NCBI GenBank assembly: GCA_038199035.1
Contig: JBBPZM010000035.1
Coordinates: forward strand, 1-64,000
From: DATAEY01 sp038199035
Lineage (GTDB): Bacteria > Actinomycetota > Thermoleophilia > Solirubrobacterales > Solirubrobacteraceae
Direction of reading: 5' to 3'
Length of the DNA: 64,000 bases
This document shows positions 61,303 through 64,000 of this stretch, in pieces. A model generated the notes under the pieces. It was not told where the DNA came from, ran no database searches, and was given only the letters and a program-made list of their open reading frames with translations. The translations under genes were made by a program, and so were the position numbers. Every line of letters begins with the position of its first letter. Within the stretch, counting starts at the first letter, position 1.

Positions 61303-62286
61303 ATGCCCGCCCTGACCGACCCGTGGACGCTCGGCGGCCTGCGCATCGCCAACCGCGTCGTGCTCGCCCCGCTCGCGGGAATCGGCAACTGGTTCGTGCG
61401 CCTCCAGGCCAAGCGCCACGGCGCGGGCCTCGTGGTCTCGGAGATGGTCTCGAGCTTCGGGGTCCACCACCGCAACGAGAAGACGTGCCGGGAGATGCTG
61501 CGCGTCCATCCCGACGAGCACCCGGTGGCGGTCCAGCTCTTCGGCCACGATCCCGCGGTCATGCGCTCCGCGGCCTCGTGGGTCGCCGAGGCGGGCGCCG
61601 ACCTCATCGACATCAACATGGGCTGCCCGGTGCCGAAGGTCTGCAAGACCGGCGCCGGCGCCGCCCTGCTCGAGGACCCCGAGCTCGCCGTCGCCCTGGC
61701 CGTCGCGGCTCGGGAGGGAAGCGGGCTCCCGGTCACCGTCAAGCTGCGCTCGAGCCGCCGGCCCGGGGAGCGCGAGGGCTTCGAGGTCGCCCGCCGGCTG
61801 GTCGCCGACGCCGGGGTGGCCGGCATCACCTTCCATCCGCGGGCCGCTGCCCAGCGCCATCGCGGCCGACCCGACTACGAGCTCACGCACGAGCTGGTGG
61901 AGGCGGTGGCGCCCACGCCGGTGATCGTCTCCGGCGGCCTGCATACGCCCGAAGCGGTGCATCGGGCCTTCGAGCGCAGCGGCGCGGCGGCGGTCATGCT
62001 GGCCCGGGGATCGCTCGGCAACCCCTGGCTCTTCGGCCAGGTGCTCGGGCGGCGTGACACGGGGCCGAGTCCCGAGGAGGTCCTCGACGAGCTGCACTGG
62101 GTGATGGACCGTGCCGTCGAGCACCTGGGCGCGGAGCGCGCCGCGCGCTACCTGCGCAAGTTCTACCCGTGGTACGTCGAGCGCCTGGGCGCGGGGCGGG
62201 CCATGCAGGACGCGCTCCAGCGCAGCGCGACGATCGACGAGGCCCGGCGCATCGTGGCCGGCCTCGAGCTGCCCCGAGCCGCCTGA
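61303..62286 (+). CDS. dusB: tRNA-dihydrouridine synthase
   Basis: The 327-residue FMN enzyme has RVVLAPLAGIGNWFVRL, EMVSSFGVHH, the catalytic cysteine in IDINMGCPVPKVCKTGAGAA, GITFHPRAAAQRHRG, and VIVSGGLHTPEAV. This is the DusB-like subgroup. It reduces specific uridines in tRNA D-loops. It stands between coaX and greA. Confidence 0.9.
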   Translation: MPALTDPWTLGGLRIANRVVLAPLAGIGNWFVRLQAKRHGAGLVVSEMVSSFGVHHRNEKTCREMLRVHPDEHPVAVQLFGHDPAVMRSAASWVAEAGADLIDINMGCPVPKVCKTGAGAALLEDPELAVALAVAAREGSGLPVTVKLRSSRRPGEREGFEVARRLVADAGVAGITFHPRAAAQRHRGRPDYELTHELVEAVAPTPVIVSGGLHTPEAVHRAFERSGAAAVMLARGSLGNPWLFGQVLGRRDTGPSPEEVLDELHWVMDRAVEHLGAERAARYLRKFYPWYVERLGAGRAMQDALQRSATIDEARRIVAGLELPRAA

Positions 62287-62329
62287 CGGACCGGCGGAAA
62301 GGCGCCGGGGAAAGGCGCCCGTCCGTCGC

Positions 62330-62335
62330 TATACT
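62330..62335 (+). promoter_or_regulatory. greA promoter -10 box TATACT
   Basis: TATACT is close to the consensus and would start transcription near 62342, about 90 nt before greA. Confidence 0.6.
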
Positions 62336-62371
62336 TGCCCGCCCTTCGACCCCCGCCGCGCCGGTCCAGCT

Positions 62372-62392
62372 CCCGCCTCCATGGCGGGTTTT
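62372..62392 (+). terminator. Intrinsic terminator in the greA leader
   Basis: CCCGCC, loop TCCAT, GGCGGG, then TTTT: a proper Rho-independent terminator 30 nt downstream of the expected start of transcription and 40 nt upstream of the greA ATG. It would release a leader RNA of about 50 nt unless it is read through. T runs after stems are otherwise rare in this window. Confidence 0.75.
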
Positions 62393-62432
62393 CGTTGGTC
62401 GGAGCGGCTCTTCCTCACCGGTTCAGGAGACC

Positions 62433-62918
62433 ATGCCCAGGGACGTGATCCTCACCCCCGACGGACTCGAGAAGCTCAAGTCCGAGCTCGAGCACCTCTC
62501 GACCACCAAGCGGCTCGAGGTCGCCGATCGCATCAAGGAGGCGCGCGAGTTCGGCGACATCACCGAGAACTCGGAGTACGACGACGCCAAGAACGAGCAG
62601 GCCATGCTCGAGGCGCGCATCGCCCAGGTCGAGGAGAAGCTGCGCTCGGCCACCGTCATCGACTCCTCCGACCTCTCAACCGACGAGGTGCGCATCGGCT
62701 CGGTCGTCCACGTGAAGGACGAGAAGACCGGCAAGTCGGTCAAGTACACGATCGTCGGCTCCGCGGAGTCCGACCTTAGCCTCAACAAGCTCTCCAACGA
62801 GTCCCCCGTGGGCAAGGCGTTGCTCGGGCACCGGCGCAACGAGCAGGTCGAGGTCTCCGTGCCCCGCGGCCCCAAGCGCAAGCTCAAGATCACCAAGATC
62901 GAGCCGGGCCTGAAATAG
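62433..62918 (+). CDS. greA: Transcription elongation factor GreA
   Basis: The 161-residue factor has an N-terminal coiled coil (GLEKLKSELEHLSTTKRLEV) with the tip acidic residues in FGDITENSEYDDAKNEQAM, and a C-terminal FKBP-like domain (IGSVVHVKDEKTG, VGKALLGHRRNEQVEV). It stimulates RNA cleavage by backtracked polymerase. The ATG has CAGGAGA upstream; the longer in-frame reading extends into the dus gene. Its leader holds an intrinsic terminator. Confidence 0.93.
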   Translation: MPRDVILTPDGLEKLKSELEHLSTTKRLEVADRIKEAREFGDITENSEYDDAKNEQAMLEARIAQVEEKLRSATVIDSSDLSTDEVRIGSVVHVKDEKTGKSVKYTIVGSAESDLSLNKLSNESPVGKALLGHRRNEQVEVSVPRGPKRKLKITKIEPGLK

Positions 62919-62939
62919 GGCCGGGCAGGATGCCCGCAA

Positions 62940-62945
62940 TAGGGT
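62940..62945 (+). promoter_or_regulatory. -10 box TAGGGT for leaderless lysS
   Basis: TAGGGT ends 7 nt before the ATG at 62953. Confidence 0.55.
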
Positions 62946-62952
62946 CCCAGCG

Positions 62953-64000
62953 ATGAGCGGCGACGCCGACTCCGCCGCCGGCGAGCCGTTCCCCGACCTG
63001 CTCGCCGCACGGCGCCAGAAGCTCGAGCGGCTGCGGGCCGAGGGGGTCGAGCCCTTCCCTCACGCCTTCGAGGGGGTCGTTCCCATCGGCGACGTGCGCG
63101 CCCAGTTCGCCGGCCTCGCCTCGGGGGAGGAGACGGGTCAGCTCCGGCGCGTCGCCGGCCGGCTGGCGGCCCGGCGCACGGGCGGGCGCGCGGCCTTCCT
63201 GGATCTGGTCGACCGCTCGGGGCGGCTCCAGCTGCTGGCCCGGGTCGACGTCCTGGGCGACGACGCCTACGCCCGGCTGCTCTCCCTGGACCTGGGGGAC
63301 CTGGTCGGCGCGGACGGGACCGTTGTGGCGTCACGCACCGGCGAGCTGTCGCTGTCAGTCGACTCCTTCAGGCTGCTGGCCAAGTCCCTGCGGCCGCCAC
63401 CCGAGAAGCACCACGGCCTGCGCGACGTCGAGACGCGCCTGCGCCAGCGCGAGCTCGACCTCATAGCCAACGAGGAGGCCCGCGACCTCTTCATCACCCG
63501 GGCGCGCATCGTCGGCGCGGTGCGGCGCGTCCTCGACGACGAGGGGTTCTTTGAGGTCGAGACACCCGTCCTCCAGCCGCTCTACGGCGGCGCGCTGGCT
63601 CGGCCCTTCACCACCCACCATAACGCGCTGAGCCGGCGGCTCTACCTGCGTATCGCCACCGAGCTCTACCTCAAGCGCTGCATCGTCGGGGGGCTGGAGC
63701 GGGTCTACGAGCTGGGCAAGGACTTCCGAAACGAGGGGCTGTCGCCCAAGCACAACCCGGAGTTCACCATGGTCGAGTGGTACGAGGCCTACTCCGACTA
63801 CCGCGACGTGGCCGGGCGCTGCGAGCGCCTCGTCGGGGAGGTCGCGCGCACGATCGGCTACCACGGCGAGCTGGCTTTCGACCAGCCGTGGCGCCGCGAG
63901 ACCGTCCACGGCGCCATCCTCGACCGCACCGGCGTGGACATCCTGGCCAACCGCGATCGCGGTGCCCTGGCGGGGGCGATGGAGCATAGAGGCCTGGATG
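62953..64000 (+). CDS. lysS: Lysyl-tRNA synthetase, class II (truncated by the window end)
   Basis: The first 349 residues are present. They include an OB-fold (RRVAGRLAARRTGGRAAFLDLVDRSGR read in two parts), the HHGLRDVETRLRQRELDLIA linker, class II motif 1 (FFEVETPVLQPLYGGALARP), the KDFRNEGLSPKHNPEFTMVE motif 2 and WYEAYSDYRDVA. The N-terminal AxRxQKLERLRAEGVEPFP is typical of LysS. It charges tRNA-Lys. No stop occurs before 64000, so the C-terminal part with motif 3 is outside. The order greA-lysS is common in actinobacteria. Confidence 0.93.
   Translation, partial: MSGDADSAAGEPFPDLLAARRQKLERLRAEGVEPFPHAFEGVVPIGDVRAQFAGLASGEETGQLRRVAGRLAARRTGGRAAFLDLVDRSGRLQLLARVDVLGDDAYARLLSLDLGDLVGADGTVVASRTGELSLSVDSFRLLAKSLRPPPEKHHGLRDVETRLRQRELDLIANEEARDLFITRARIVGAVRRVLDDEGFFEVETPVLQPLYGGALARPFTTHHNALSRRLYLRIATELYLKRCIVGGLERVYELGKDFRNEGLSPKHNPEFTMVEWYEAYSDYRDVAGRCERLVGEVARTIGYHGELAFDQPWRRETVHGAILDRTGVDILANRDRGALAGAMEHRGLD

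Overview
The window is 64 kb of very GC-rich DNA (about 70 percent by eye) with strong G/C third positions, many GTG starts and dense ATGA/GTGA stop-start overlaps. Gene content points to a high-GC actinobacterium, most likely of the Thermoleophilia/Solirubrobacterales type: an MlaE/MlaF lipid transporter with MMPL partner, an actinobacterial IHF-like protein, an ArsA/GET3-type ATPase, a MoxR/VWA pair and the tilS-hpt-ftsH and folP-folB-folK-coaX-dus-greA-lysS housekeeping order. The taxonomic call is an inference from gene content; no rRNA or tRNA gene is present to confirm it.

Layout. 1-7.8 kb: end of a lipid-transport operon (permease, ATPase, MMPL protein, thioredoxin-fold protein, B3/4-domain protein) and small membrane proteins. 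7.8-13.4 kb: a frameshifted VOC gene, an IHF-like gene, a divergent pair resembling bacterial serine palmitoyltransferase and bacterial ceramide synthase, an AlkA glycosylase and a Phd/VapC toxin-antitoxin module. 13.3-13.9 kb is gene-poor. 14.3-21.6 kb: a translationally coupled minus-strand operon (P450, MerR, SDR epimerase, luciferase-like monooxygenase with SCP2 domain, Tat subunit, GMC oxidoreductase, secreted protein), opposite a secreted glycosidase. 23.4-26.1 kb: a ThiYXZ pyrimidine importer under a TPP riboswitch. 26.1-28.5 kb: MoxR and a VWA protein interrupted by an in-frame TAG. 28.5-40 kb: acyl-CoA dehydrogenase, CAP protein, EVE protein, ArsA-type ATPase, C5-epimerase-like protein, lipoprotein, aldo-keto reductase, Ca/H antiporter and small proteins. 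40-44.7 kb: a beta-oxidation operon (acyl-CoA dehydrogenase, SRPBCC protein, 3-hydroxyacyl-CoA dehydrogenase, a rearranged HCDH-hydratase fusion, sirtuin). 44.7-49.4 kb: a large peptidoglycan hydrolase and small proteins. 49.5-55.5 kb: MerR-cyclase, TilS, Hpt, FtsH. 55.6-58.2 kb: a TetR-controlled thioesterase/hydrolase/cupin set. 58.3-64 kb: folate genes, CoaX, Dus, GreA with a terminator in its leader, and LysS running off the end.

The commonest regulatory signal is a TANNNT -10 box placed 6-8 nt before the start codon, with no ribosome-binding site between them. It occurs in front of at least 18 genes and implies widespread leaderless transcription; I used it to choose several starts. A handful of genes (6.3, 7.8, 17.4-18.5 and 56.8 kb) carry apparent single-base indels and one carries an in-frame stop. 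These may be real decay or errors in a draft or metagenome assembly.
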